A stretch of 64,000 nucleotides of DNA from contig CBDAQC010000004.1 of assembly GCA_965198915.1 (NCBI GenBank), positions 682,001 to 746,000 on the forward strand, given 5' to 3'. The stretch comes from BOG-908 sp965198915 (GTDB taxonomy: Bacteria; Pseudomonadota; Alphaproteobacteria; Acetobacterales; Acetobacteraceae). Positions 52,380 through 63,927 of the stretch are shown piece after piece (the stretch's first letter is position 1; the number at the start of each line of letters is the position of its first letter). The position numbers and the translations under genes were made by a program. The notes below the pieces were generated by a model. It made no database searches, was not told the origin of the DNA, and saw nothing but the letters and a program-made list of their open reading frames with translations.

Positions 52380-52536
52380 GCAAGCAAGGCCTTCTTTTTT
52401 GAAAAAAAGAAGCAAAAAACTTTTGACTCCCGCATTTGCAGCAGCCGGGTGCCGCCGGATACAGCGCGGCGCTGCAACGTCGGGGGAACAAAAGTTTTTT
52501 GCTTCTTTTTTTCAAAAAAGAAGGCCTTGCCTAATC
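52377..52536. repeat. Intergenic repeat, inverted pair
   Basis: Left arm GGCAAGCAAGGCCTTC ... AAAAGAAGCAAAAAACTTTTG, spacer beginning ACTCCCGCATTTGCAGCAGC, right arm AAAAGTTTTTTGC ... AAAAAAGAAGGCCTTGCC. It lies between the convergent cysQ and GT9-like genes, and provides the GLLF-stop end of the latter. Confidence 0.88.
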
Positions 52537-53399
52537 TCCAACGACGGATACCAAACCGACCGCCCCGCCACGCAAGCCCAGCGCCAATCCGGATCCTGCT
52601 TCAGCAGCACCGTCGCCGCACAGCCGAGCGCGCCCGCCAAATGCGCCACCATCGTATCGACCGTCACCACGTGATCCGCGCCGCAAATCAGCGCCGCCGT
52701 CTCCACAACGTCGCAGTCGCGATCATACGGGTTGGCAAACCACTCGGGCGTTGCTTCGGCAGCAGCCTTGCCGCGCTGCAGGCTGATGAAGCGCCGGCCG
52801 GGCGCTCCAAACGCGCGCAACATGTCCGCCAAGCTCACCGAGCGCGCCGGGTCCCAGTCACCCGCGCGCCAGCACAGCGCCACGTGGCCCGCGGCGCGCG
52901 CGCGGCCGCGGGCCAGGCGGTCCGGCGGCAGGGACAGATAGGGCACCGGGGCGGCAATGGCGGCCGCGTCCGCGCGCAGTACGTGGGCCAGCTCCATCAC
53001 CTCGATGTCGCAGGGCGAGGCAGGCAGCGGCCGCGCCGTGTCGAACGCCACCAGGCGGTCCACGCCTGGCACGCAGGCCAGCAGGCCGCACAATTCCGGC
53101 TGGCATTCCACCGTCACGTGCGCGGCGCGGTCGCGCAGCGCCGGCAGGAAGCGCACGAACTGCAGTGTGTCGCCCAGGCCGTGATAGCAGCGCACCAGCA
53201 CGTGGCGGCCGTCCGGGCGCGTGCCGTCCCACACCCAGCGTTCGTGGTAGGGCAGCGCCGGGTCGTCACGCGTGGCGGGGTCGCGCGCGGCCAGCACGGC
53301 ATCACTGATGCGCCAGCCGGCCGCGAAATCGCCGGCGCGCATAACACCCGCCCAATCGTCCGCCACGGCGATGTGCCGCGCCCGCAGGTCGTCCGGCAT
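52512..53399 (-). CDS. GT9/heptosyltransferase-like protein
   Basis: A 295-residue protein with the C-terminal half of family-9-type transferases: HGLGDTLQFVRFLPALRDRA (glycine-rich opening of a Rossmann domain), and VTVDTMVAHLAGALGCAATV (the donor-site loop typical of ADP-heptose transferases and related tetratricopeptide-glycosyltransferases). AAGGAGG lies about 7 nt upstream of the ATG. The last residues, IRQGLLF and stop, are encoded by the repeat arm. It stands alone, divergent from nhaA. The acceptor is unknown. Confidence 0.78.
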   Translation of the reverse strand: MPDDLRARHIAVADDWAGVMRAGDFAAGWRISDAVLAARDPATRDDPALPYHERWVWDGTRPDGRHVLVRCYHGLGDTLQFVRFLPALRDRAAHVTVECQPELCGLLACVPGVDRLVAFDTARPLPASPCDIEVMELAHVLRADAAAIAAPVPYLSLPPDRLARGRARAAGHVALCWRAGDWDPARSVSLADMLRAFGAPGRRFISLQRGKAAAEATPEWFANPYDRDCDVVETAALICGADHVVTVDTMVAHLAGALGCAATVLLKQDPDWRWACVAGRSVWYPSLEIRQGLLF

Positions 53400-53461
53400 C
53401 GAAGTTGCCCTCCTTATTGCGCCCACCGAACGCCGCGCCGCCGGCCCGCGTTGCCGCGACC

Positions 53462-54601
53462 GTGAGCCGCCGGTCCCGCCGTAGCGCCGCCCGCCGCTTC
53501 GCCGATTTCATGCGCAGCGAGGCGGCTGGCGGTTTTCTGCTGATCCTCGCCTCCGTGGCCGCCCTGATCCTGTCCAACTCCGGCCTGGCGCCCGGCTACA
53601 CGCGCCTGCTCAACCTGCGCGTCGCTGTCCACGGCACCGGCATCGGGGTGGCCAGCTTCATCAATGACGGGCTGATGGCGCTGTTCTTCCTGCTGGCAGG
53701 ACTGGAGATACGCCGCGAGATGACTCATGGCCGCCTGGCCAGCCTGCGCGGCATGGCGGCCCCGGGCATCGCGGCACTGGGCGGCATGGCGGTGCCGGCC
53801 GCCATCTACCTGGCGTTGAACCACGCCAACGCCGCCACCGCGCGCGGCTGGGCGGTGCCGGTGGCAACCGACATCGCGTTCTCGCTGGCCGTGCTGCGCC
53901 TGCTGGGCGAGCGCGCCGGCCTCTCCGTGCGGGTGTTCCTGACCGCGCTGGCCATATTGGATGACCTCGGCGCCATCGGCGTAATCGCGCTGTTCTACAG
54001 CCACGGCCTGGCCTGGCCGGTGCTGGGCGGCGCCGCCCTGCTGTGCGCGGTGCTGCTCGGACTGCGGCGCGCCGGGGTCGCGCGGCTGTGGCCCTACCTC
54101 GTCGGCGGCGCAGCGCTTTGGCTGCTCGTCTATAACAGCGGCGTGCACGCGACACTGGCCGGGGTGGCGCTCGCCTTCCTGCTGCCCCGTGCGGCCGCGT
54201 CGCGGTTGGAACACCGGCTGGGCGGGCTCGTCGGCTACATCGTGCTGCCGCTGTTCGGGCTGGCCAATGCCGGCTTGTCCTTCGCCACGCTCAACCCGGG
54301 CCTGCTGCTCACGCCGGGGCCGTTGGGCGTGTTCCTGGGGCTGTGCGTGGGCAAGCAGGTGGGCGTGTTCGGCGCCACCATGCTGGGCCGCCGCGCGGGC
54401 GTATTGACGCTGCCGCCGAACATGGGCGTAGCCCAGCTCTACGGCGCGTCGTTACTCTGCGGCATCGGCTTCACCATGAGCCTGTTCATCGGTGACCTGG
54501 CGTTCCGCGGCACGGCCTTGCACGACGGGATCAAGCTGGCGGTGTTCTGCGGGTCGGTGGTTTCGGCTTTGTTGGGTGCGGTGGTTCTGGGGCGAGTATA
54601 G
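53462..54601 (+). CDS. nhaA: Na+/H+ antiporter NhaA
   Basis: About 379 residues and eleven or twelve membrane helices. SEAAGGFLLILASVAALILSN, GLMALFFLLAGLEIRREM, PVATDIAFSLAVLRLLG and the ion-site pair in ILDDLGAIGVIALFY define NhaA; GIGFTMSLFIGDLAF is also conserved. It exchanges Na+ for H+ for pH and sodium homeostasis. The start is uncertain: the GTG at 53462, a TTG at 53405 and an ATG at 53510 are all in frame and none has a good ribosome-binding site. A repeat arm begins at the stop. Confidence 0.92.
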   Translation: MSRRSRRSAARRFADFMRSEAAGGFLLILASVAALILSNSGLAPGYTRLLNLRVAVHGTGIGVASFINDGLMALFFLLAGLEIRREMTHGRLASLRGMAAPGIAALGGMAVPAAIYLALNHANAATARGWAVPVATDIAFSLAVLRLLGERAGLSVRVFLTALAILDDLGAIGVIALFYSHGLAWPVLGGAALLCAVLLGLRRAGVARLWPYLVGGAALWLLVYNSGVHATLAGVALAFLLPRAAASRLEHRLGGLVGYIVLPLFGLANAGLSFATLNPGLLLTPGPLGVFLGLCVGKQVGVFGATMLGRRAGVLTLPPNMGVAQLYGASLLCGIGFTMSLFIGDLAFRGTALHDGIKLAVFCGSVVSALLGAVVLGRV

Positions 54602-54646
54602 GAGAGCAAGGCCTTCTTTTTTGAAAAGTAGCAAAAACTTTAGCTC
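54601..54646. repeat. Intergenic repeat, shortened left arm
   Basis: GGAGAGCAAGGCCTTC, TTTTTTGAAAAGTAG, CAAAAACTTTAG. The stem is shortened compared with consensus. It follows the nhaA stop directly; the spacer-like text CCCCCGGCGCAGCG follows, but no right arm is present before the oxoprolinase stop. Confidence 0.7.
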
Positions 54647-54715
54647 CCCCGGCGCAGCGATGCGCGTGCCGGCCGGAAATACCCGGCCGGTGCAAATGCG
54701 GGGAGCCTCGCTTGC

Positions 54716-58306
<3,591 letters not shown>

Positions 58307-58313
58307 GAGGGGG

Positions 58314-58367
58314 AGGAAGAAAGGCCTTCTTTCCTGAAAAAAGAAGCGAAAACTCCTTTGTCTTCGG
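58314..58367. repeat. Intergenic repeat, diverged single arm
   Basis: GAAGAAAGGCCTTC, TTTCCTGAAAAAAGAAG and CGAAAACTCCTTTG. It lies just upstream of the minus-strand oxoprolinase start, which places it in the right-arm position for that gene. Confidence 0.7.
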
Positions 58368-58471
58368 GTGAGCCGTGTTGCGGCGCGCCGGGCGGTGCTT
58401 CACGACCGGACCTTGCTTGCTTTCCGCCGTTCGATCCCATACCGCATCGGACGAATTGCGGGAGAGCGAAC

Positions 58472-58879
58472 ATGATGATGGGGCATCGCTGGACAGCTTT
58501 GGTGACGCTGGCGGCGTTGCTGCTGTATTTCTGGATGGCGCTGCAAGTCGGACGGGCGCGCGGCAAGTCCGGCATACATGCGCCCGCGATGACCGGTGAC
58601 CCGTTGCTGGAGCGTGCGGTGCGCGTGCAGGCCAACACGCTGGAGTGGCTGCCGATCTTCCTGGCGGGCCTGTGGCTGTTTGCGATCTACTGGAACGAGC
58701 TGGCGGCGGCGGGCCTGGGGGTTCTATGGATCGTTGGGCGGCTGGTTTATGCCATCGGCTATATGGCAAGTCCGGCGAAGCGCAGCGCGGGGTTTCTGAT
58801 ACAGTTGCTGGCCTGCGCGGTTTTGGTGCTGGGGGCGTTTGGGCGGATCGTTTTCAGCCTGGCGACGGGAGGGGGTTAG
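58472..58879 (+). CDS. MAPEG-family membrane protein
   Basis: A 135-residue protein with four membrane helices and the family motif ERAVRVQANTLEWLPIFLAG (about residues 47-66), found in eicosanoid and glutathione metabolism proteins. Bacterial members are mostly uncharacterised, with some having glutathione transferase or peroxidase activity. CGGGAGAGC lies 5-11 nt before the ATG. It stands alone between repeats, divergent from the oxoprolinase gene. Confidence 0.87.
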   Translation: MMMGHRWTALVTLAALLLYFWMALQVGRARGKSGIHAPAMTGDPLLERAVRVQANTLEWLPIFLAGLWLFAIYWNELAAAGLGVLWIVGRLVYAIGYMASPAKRSAGFLIQLLACAVLVLGAFGRIVFSLATGGG

Positions 58880-59038
58880 GAAGGAAGGCCTTCTTTTTTG
58901 AAAAAAAGAAGCAAAAAACTTTTGTTCCTCCGCATTTGCACCAGTCGTGCCTTATCGGTCGGCACGCGCGTCGCAGCGTCAGGAAAGCAAAAGTTTTTGC
59001 TTCTTTTCTTCAAAAAAGAAGGCCTTGCTTCCTTGCCT
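58879..59038. repeat. Intergenic repeat, inverted pair (near-consensus)
   Basis: Left arm GGAAGGAAGGCCTTC ... AAAAGAAGCAAAAAACTTTTG, spacer TTCCTCCGCATTTGCACCAG onward, right arm AAAAGTTTTTGC ... AAAAAAGAAGGCCTTGCTTCC. It lies between the convergent MAPEG and MFS genes. Confidence 0.88.
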
Positions 59039-60368
59039 AGATCAACCCCGGCATAGAAGCCCGCGCCGCAGCGATACGCTCCTCCGCCCGCGCCCGCATG
59101 GAGCGCCCGATGAACGCACGGCGCATCGGCTTCAGAACGAACAGCCCGAGCACGGCCGCCAGCAGGTTCACGCCGGCGGCCATGTAGAGCACCGCCAGCC
59201 AGGTGCCGGTCGCCTCGCGCAACACGCTGGCAAGTGGCACCAGCAGGGCGGCGGTGCCTTTCGCGGTGTAGAGAAGTCCGTAGTTGGTGGCGGCGAACTT
59301 GCGGCCGAACGTGTCCCCGCAGGTGGCGGGGAACAGCGAATAGATCTCGCCCCAGGCGAAGAACACCACGCCGGTCAGCACCACGAAGGCCACCGGGTTG
59401 GCCGCCTGCCAGACCAGCACGAGTATGCCCAGGCCTTCCAGCAGGAACGCGATGAACATGGTGTTCTCGCGGCCGATATGGTCCGACACCCAGCCGAAGA
59501 ACGGCCGTGTCAGCCCGTTCAGCACGCGGTCTATGGCCAGCGCGAAGGTCAGCGCGGGCATGGTCAGGAACAGCAGGGTCACCGGCGTTTTCGCCACGCC
59601 GAAATCGGTGGCGATCACCGAGAGCTGGGCGGTGGCCATCAGCCCGCCGGCGCCCACCAGCACGAACATCAGGTACATCAGCCAGAACACCGGCTCGCGC
59701 GCCACCTGGCCCGGCGTGTAGTCGCGCGTGATGTCGTGCAGGCGGGACGGGCGGACCGCGCTCATGCCGCTGGAAGACAGCGGCGCGGTGCGTGATTTGT
59801 CCGACCCCGGCGGCGGCCGCAGCAATTGCGCGGCCACGACCACGACGACGCCCTGCAGCAGGCCGAAGAACAGGAAGGTGTGCTGATAGCCGCTGCGCAC
59901 GATCATGTTGGAGATCGGCACAAGTGTCACGGCGGAGCCGGCGCCGAAACCGGCCGCCGTCAGGCCCGCGGCCAGGCCGCGCTTGTCGGGGAACCACTTG
60001 ATCGCGTTGCCCACGGTGGCGCCGTAGATGAAGCCGGAACCGATGCCGCCCAGGGCAGCGCCGACATACAGCACCAGGAGGGAGGCCGCGACGCTGTCCA
60101 GCACCCAGGACGCGCCGATCAGCACGCCGCCGGCGCACACGGTCAGTTTGGGGCCGATCCGGTCGATCACGTATCCTTCGAGCGGCAGCAGCCAGGTCTC
60201 GCACAGCACGAACACGGTGAACGCCACCTGTATGGCGGGGCGGCTCCAGCCGGTGGCGTCGCCGATCGGCAGCACGAACAACGTCCAGCCATATTGCAGG
60301 TTGGCGATCATCACCATGCACAATATGCCGATGATCAACTGGCCCCAGCGCGACCTGAGTGCGGACAT
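59037..60368 (-). CDS. MFS transporter of the oxalate/formate antiporter (OFA) family
   Basis: A 443-residue twelve-helix transporter. IANLQYGWTLFVLPIGDATGW near the first helix, and GGIGSGFIYGATVGNAIKWFP and GFGAGSAVTLVPI in the middle, match the OFA subfamily, whose founder exchanges oxalate for formate. It starts 6 nt after the PanE-like stop and is the last gene of an operon that includes an oxalyl-CoA-synthetase-like ligase, so a dicarboxylate such as oxalate is a reasonable substrate (inference). Confidence 0.87.
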   Translation of the reverse strand: MSALRSRWGQLIIGILCMVMIANLQYGWTLFVLPIGDATGWSRPAIQVAFTVFVLCETWLLPLEGYVIDRIGPKLTVCAGGVLIGASWVLDSVAASLLVLYVGAALGGIGSGFIYGATVGNAIKWFPDKRGLAAGLTAAGFGAGSAVTLVPISNMIVRSGYQHTFLFFGLLQGVVVVVAAQLLRPPPGSDKSRTAPLSSSGMSAVRPSRLHDITRDYTPGQVAREPVFWLMYLMFVLVGAGGLMATAQLSVIATDFGVAKTPVTLLFLTMPALTFALAIDRVLNGLTRPFFGWVSDHIGRENTMFIAFLLEGLGILVLVWQAANPVAFVVLTGVVFFAWGEIYSLFPATCGDTFGRKFAATNYGLLYTAKGTAALLVPLASVLREATGTWLAVLYMAAGVNLLAAVLGLFVLKPMRRAFIGRSMRARAEERIAAARASMPGLI

Positions 60369-60374
60369 CCCCGT

Positions 60375-61355
60375 CTATCCCCCCGTGTGACGCATGGCGG
60401 CGCGCTGGCGGACCAGGGCCAGCATGGCCTGGCTGAGCGGGGCCGGCACATCCACCCAGCCGGCCATCTCCACCACTGCGCCCAGGATCGCCTCGATCTC
60501 CAGCGGGCGGCCCGCCTCCATGTCCTGCAGCATGGATGTCTTGTGGTGGCCCACTTCGGCCGCGCCCTCGATGCGCTTTTCCACGTCTATGGCGAAGCGT
60601 ATGCCCAGCGCCTCGGCCACCGCCTGGCCTTCCAGCATGATGGCGCGCGCCACCGCCCGGCTGCCGGGGTCGGACGTGATCACGTCCAGCGTGGCGGTGG
60701 TAAGCGCGCTGATCGGGTTGAACGCCATGTTGCCCCAGAGCTTGACCCACAGCTCGTCGCGTATGCGCGGGCGCACCGGCGCTTTCAGGCCGGCCGCGAT
60801 CAGCAGGGCGGACAGCGTGTTGGCGCGTTCGGTGCGGGTGCCGTCCGGCTCGCCCAGGCTGAAGCGGTCTCCGTAGCTGTGGTGGATCACGCCAGGCGCG
60901 TGGATGGTGGCGGCGGGATAGACGATGGAACCCAGGCATTGCGCCGGCGGCAGCGCCTCGGTCAGCGCGCCGGACGGGTCCACCGACATGATGCGGCGGC
61001 CGCCGAACGGCGCGGGCAGGCCGTGGCTGTACCACCAGGGCACGCCGTTGATGGCGGTGACGATGGTGGTGTGCGGACCCACCAGCGGGGCCAACTGCGG
61101 CAGGGCCGGCTCCACCGAATGCGCCTTCAGGGTCAGGATCAGGTAGTCCTGCGGGCCGATCGCATCACCGTGCGGCACCGCGTTCGGGCGCGTCACGGTG
61201 CGTTCGCCGCCGGCATGCAGCACCAGCCCGTCCTGCTGCACCGCCGCCAGATGCGGGCCGCGCGCCACGATCGAGACTTTGGTGCCGGCCGCTTCGAGAC
61301 GGGCGGCCATCAGGCCGCCTATGGCACCCGCCCCGAAGACGCAGATGCTCGGCAT
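60375..61355 (-). CDS. 2-dehydropantoate 2-reductase-family (PanE/ApbA-like) oxidoreductase
   Basis: A 326-residue NADPH-dependent ketoacid reductase fold. CVFGAGAIGGLMAARLEAAG (4-23) binds the cofactor. RDELWVKLWGNMAFNPISAL contains the catalytic Lys and Asn region; HHKTSMLQDMEAGRPLEIEA is the conserved C-terminal motif. True PanE makes pantoate, but catabolic paralogues are common, and here it sits between an acid-CoA ligase and a dicarboxylate-type transporter. The start overlaps the ligase stop by 1 nt (TGATG). Confidence 0.87.
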   Translation of the reverse strand: MPSICVFGAGAIGGLMAARLEAAGTKVSIVARGPHLAAVQQDGLVLHAGGERTVTRPNAVPHGDAIGPQDYLILTLKAHSVEPALPQLAPLVGPHTTIVTAINGVPWWYSHGLPAPFGGRRIMSVDPSGALTEALPPAQCLGSIVYPAATIHAPGVIHHSYGDRFSLGEPDGTRTERANTLSALLIAAGLKAPVRPRIRDELWVKLWGNMAFNPISALTTATLDVITSDPGSRAVARAIMLEGQAVAEALGIRFAIDVEKRIEGAAEVGHHKTSMLQDMEAGRPLEIEAILGAVVEMAGWVDVPAPLSQAMLALVRQRAAMRHTGG

Positions 61356-62884
61356 CAGGCGGCGTCTTGCGGCACGAGGCCCAGTTTGGCGGCCAGCCCG
61401 ATACGCTGGATCTTGCCGGTAGCGCCTTTAGGTATGTCATCCATCAGCACCACGCGGCGCGGCACCTTGAAGGCGGCCAGGCGCTGGGCGGCGAAGTCGC
61501 GTATCTCCGCCTCGCTGGCCGTCGTCTCCGGGCGCAGCACGACAACCACGCCCACTTCCTCGCCCAATTTGTCGTGCGGGATGCCAAAGGTGCAGGCCTG
61601 GGCCACGGCGGGGTGGTCGAGCAGCACGTTGTCTATCTCAAGCGGACTGATCTTCTCGCCGCCACGGTTGATCTGCTCCTTCAGCCGGCCGGTCAGGAAC
61701 AGGTATCCTTCCTCGTCCAGCCGGCCCTGGTCACCGGTGCGGAACCAGCCTTCGGTGAACGCCTTCGCGTTGGCGGTGGGGTTGCTGTCGTAGCCCAACG
61801 TCACGTTCGGGCCGCGTATCACCACCTCGCCCACCTCGCCCTGGGGGAGGATGGCATTGTCGTCGTCCATGATGGCGATCTCGGGCCCTGCGGCGATGCC
61901 CACCGCCCCCGGCTTGCGCGGGCGCGGCGGCAGCGGGTTGCTGGCCATCTGGTGGGCGGCTTCCGTCATGCCGTACGCCTCGATCACCGGGGCACCGAAC
62001 ACCTCCTCCAGCTCCGCCATCACCGGCGGCGGCAGCGAGGCGGAGGACGAGCGGATGAAGCGCAGCCCGGCGGCGCGCGCCTGGGCCGGGTTGGACCGCA
62101 TGCGCATCAGGATCGCCTGGTGCATCGTCGGCACCGCGGTGTACCAGGTGGGCTTCACGTCACCCAGCAGCTCGGCGAATTTGAACGCGTTGAACCCCGG
62201 CGTGCAGCACACCGCGGCACCTGCGGACAGCGAGGCGGTCACCGCGGCGATCAGGCCGTGAATGTGGAACAGCGGCATCACGTTCAGGCACGTGTCGGCC
62301 GGCGTCAGCTCCAGCGAGCGCGCGATGTGGCGCGCCGAGGCCACGATATTCGCATTGGTCAGCGGCACGATCTTCGGCCGCGCCGTGGTGCCGGAGGTGT
62401 GCAGCACCAGCGCCGGGTCGTCCGGCCCTGCCGCGCGGGTGGGCGTAGCCGCGGTGACGGGTGCCGCACCTTCCAGCCGGAACACGCCGGCGGCGTCACC
62501 CTCGGCGGTGACTAGATGAAGGATGGGGATGCCGAGCCGGGCGGCTGTGTCGGCCGCCACCTGCGATCCGCCCTGCGCCAGGACAATTGCGGCGGGCTTC
62601 AGGTCGGACAGGTAGAACTCGAACTCGTCCGCCTTGTAGGCGGGGTTGAGCGGGGCGGCGCAGCACGAGGCGGCGACGGTGAGGAAGGCGGTGGCCATCT
62701 CCGGCCCGTTCGGCAGCACGATGGCCACCCGGTCCCCCGGGCCGATGCCGCGCCCGGCCAGCGTGGCGGCCACGCTGGCGGCAAGCCGGGCAAGGCCGGG
62801 CCCGTCCAGCCAAAGCCGGCCGGGCGCGCCTATGGTCCGCTCCCCGGTCAGGCCGCCGATCAGCGCCGCAAGTGTGAACTCCAT
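61355..62884 (-). CDS. Acyl-CoA synthetase, oxalyl-CoA synthetase-like (Pcs60/AAE3 type)
   Basis: A 509-residue AMP-forming ligase. LHTSGTTARPKIVPLTNANI is the adenylate motif; LPLFHIHGL-type FHIHGL and WYTAVPTMHQAILMRM, RFIRSSSASLPPPVMAELEE and EAYGMTEAAHQMASNPLPP follow the Pcs60/AAE3 oxalyl-CoA synthetase pattern as I recall it, more than generic fatty-acid ligases; GWFRTGDQGRLDEEGYLFLT and the C-terminal PKGATGKIQR (catalytic Lys) are standard. It opens an operon with PanE-like and OFA transporter genes. Substrate oxalate is inferred from similarity and context. Confidence 0.87.
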   Translation of the reverse strand: MEFTLAALIGGLTGERTIGAPGRLWLDGPGLARLAASVAATLAGRGIGPGDRVAIVLPNGPEMATAFLTVAASCCAAPLNPAYKADEFEFYLSDLKPAAIVLAQGGSQVAADTAARLGIPILHLVTAEGDAAGVFRLEGAAPVTAATPTRAAGPDDPALVLHTSGTTARPKIVPLTNANIVASARHIARSLELTPADTCLNVMPLFHIHGLIAAVTASLSAGAAVCCTPGFNAFKFAELLGDVKPTWYTAVPTMHQAILMRMRSNPAQARAAGLRFIRSSSASLPPPVMAELEEVFGAPVIEAYGMTEAAHQMASNPLPPRPRKPGAVGIAAGPEIAIMDDDNAILPQGEVGEVVIRGPNVTLGYDSNPTANAKAFTEGWFRTGDQGRLDEEGYLFLTGRLKEQINRGGEKISPLEIDNVLLDHPAVAQACTFGIPHDKLGEEVGVVVVLRPETTASEAEIRDFAAQRLAAFKVPRRVVLMDDIPKGATGKIQRIGLAAKLGLVPQDAA

Positions 62885-62994
62885 ACGATAGCCGCTCCCT
62901 GGATGCCGGCACGCTGCGCGGCTGTTTTTTCAATACCAACCCGGTTTTGCAGATTATTGCCAGGAAGCAAGCAGTCCTGCCGCGCAAAAAAGCG

Positions 62995-63765
62995 CTAAAG
63001 CGCCTCCGCCGCCTCGAACCGGTTGGTCAGGGTGCCGATGCCGTCGATGACGACGCTGACCTCCCCGCCCGGCCGCAGGGGAAGCACGCCCAACGAGGTT
63101 CCGCACGCGATCAGGTCGCCCGGAAGCAGCGTCATCTCGCGTGACAGCAGGCTGACGATCCTGGCGGGCGGCAGGATCATGTCGGCCACCGGATAGTTCT
63201 GCCGTTCCCGCCCGTTCAGCAGGGTGCGCACCGTCAGGTTCTGCGGGTCCAGACCCGTCACGATGGCGGGCCCTACGGGGCCGAACGTATCGCAGCTTTT
63301 CGCCCGCGCCCATTGCGTGAAGGACGGATCCTCGCCGAGCAGGTCCAGGGCGGTCACGTCGTTGACGCAGGTGTAGCCGAAGATGGCGCCGGCGGCCTCC
63401 GCCTCGTCCGCCCGGCTGCAGCGGCGGCCGATCACGATGCCCAGCTCGCCCTCGTAGACCGTCTTGCCGGTGTAGCCCGCGGGCGGGCGGATGGTGCCGC
63501 CGGGCGGCAGCAGGGCGCTGGACGCCTTGAGCAGGTACAGCGGCGTCTGCGGGACGGCCTGGCCCAGCTTGGCGGCCAGCGCGTGGAAGTTGTTCCAAAG
63601 GGCGATGAACTTGCCCGGCGTCACCGGCGCCAGCAGCGCCAGACCGTCGCAATCGAAAGCGGGGCCGGATGGCTCGGGCGCATCGAACATGCAGCCCCTG
63701 TAAGGCTGGACCTGACTGCCCGCCAGGATCCCGAAACCACCCTCGAAACGCACCCATGCGGCCAT
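62995..63765 (-). CDS. Fumarylacetoacetate hydrolase-family protein
   Basis: A 256-residue FAH-family member. VYEGELGIVIGRRC contains acidic metal ligands, and GYTCVNDVTALDLLGEDPSF, SCDTFGPVGPAIVTG and LPGDLIACGTSLGV are conserved. It resembles 2-hydroxyhepta-2,4-diene-dioate isomerase/acylpyruvase-type enzymes. The ATG before AAWVRFEGG is preferred over an upstream in-frame start that adds 35 residues. It is 110 nt upstream of the acyl-CoA ligase in the same direction, so it may belong to the same transcript. Confidence 0.87.
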   Translation of the reverse strand: MAAWVRFEGGFGILAGSQVQPYRGCMFDAPEPSGPAFDCDGLALLAPVTPGKFIALWNNFHALAAKLGQAVPQTPLYLLKASSALLPPGGTIRPPAGYTGKTVYEGELGIVIGRRCSRADEAEAAGAIFGYTCVNDVTALDLLGEDPSFTQWARAKSCDTFGPVGPAIVTGLDPQNLTVRTLLNGRERQNYPVADMILPPARIVSLLSREMTLLPGDLIACGTSLGVLPLRPGGEVSVVIDGIGTLTNRFEAAEAL

Positions 63766-63927
63766 GCCGGGGCCTTTATCGGGTTGGGCGGCGAAATCAA
63801 GCGGCGCTGGACGCTGGCACATTGCCGCGATGGAGGCCGCAATCCCGTAGCCACACGATCCCGGCGCCATTAGCGTGCCGCCGCCGGAGCCAACCGGTAC
63901 GGCTACGAATATCCAGGGAGAACCACC

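Noticed and set aside
62955..63002. Another repeat arm before the FAH-family stop
   Set aside because: CAGGAAGCAAGCAGTCC and AAAAAAGCGC are suggestive, but too short and without the paired stem; could be chance.
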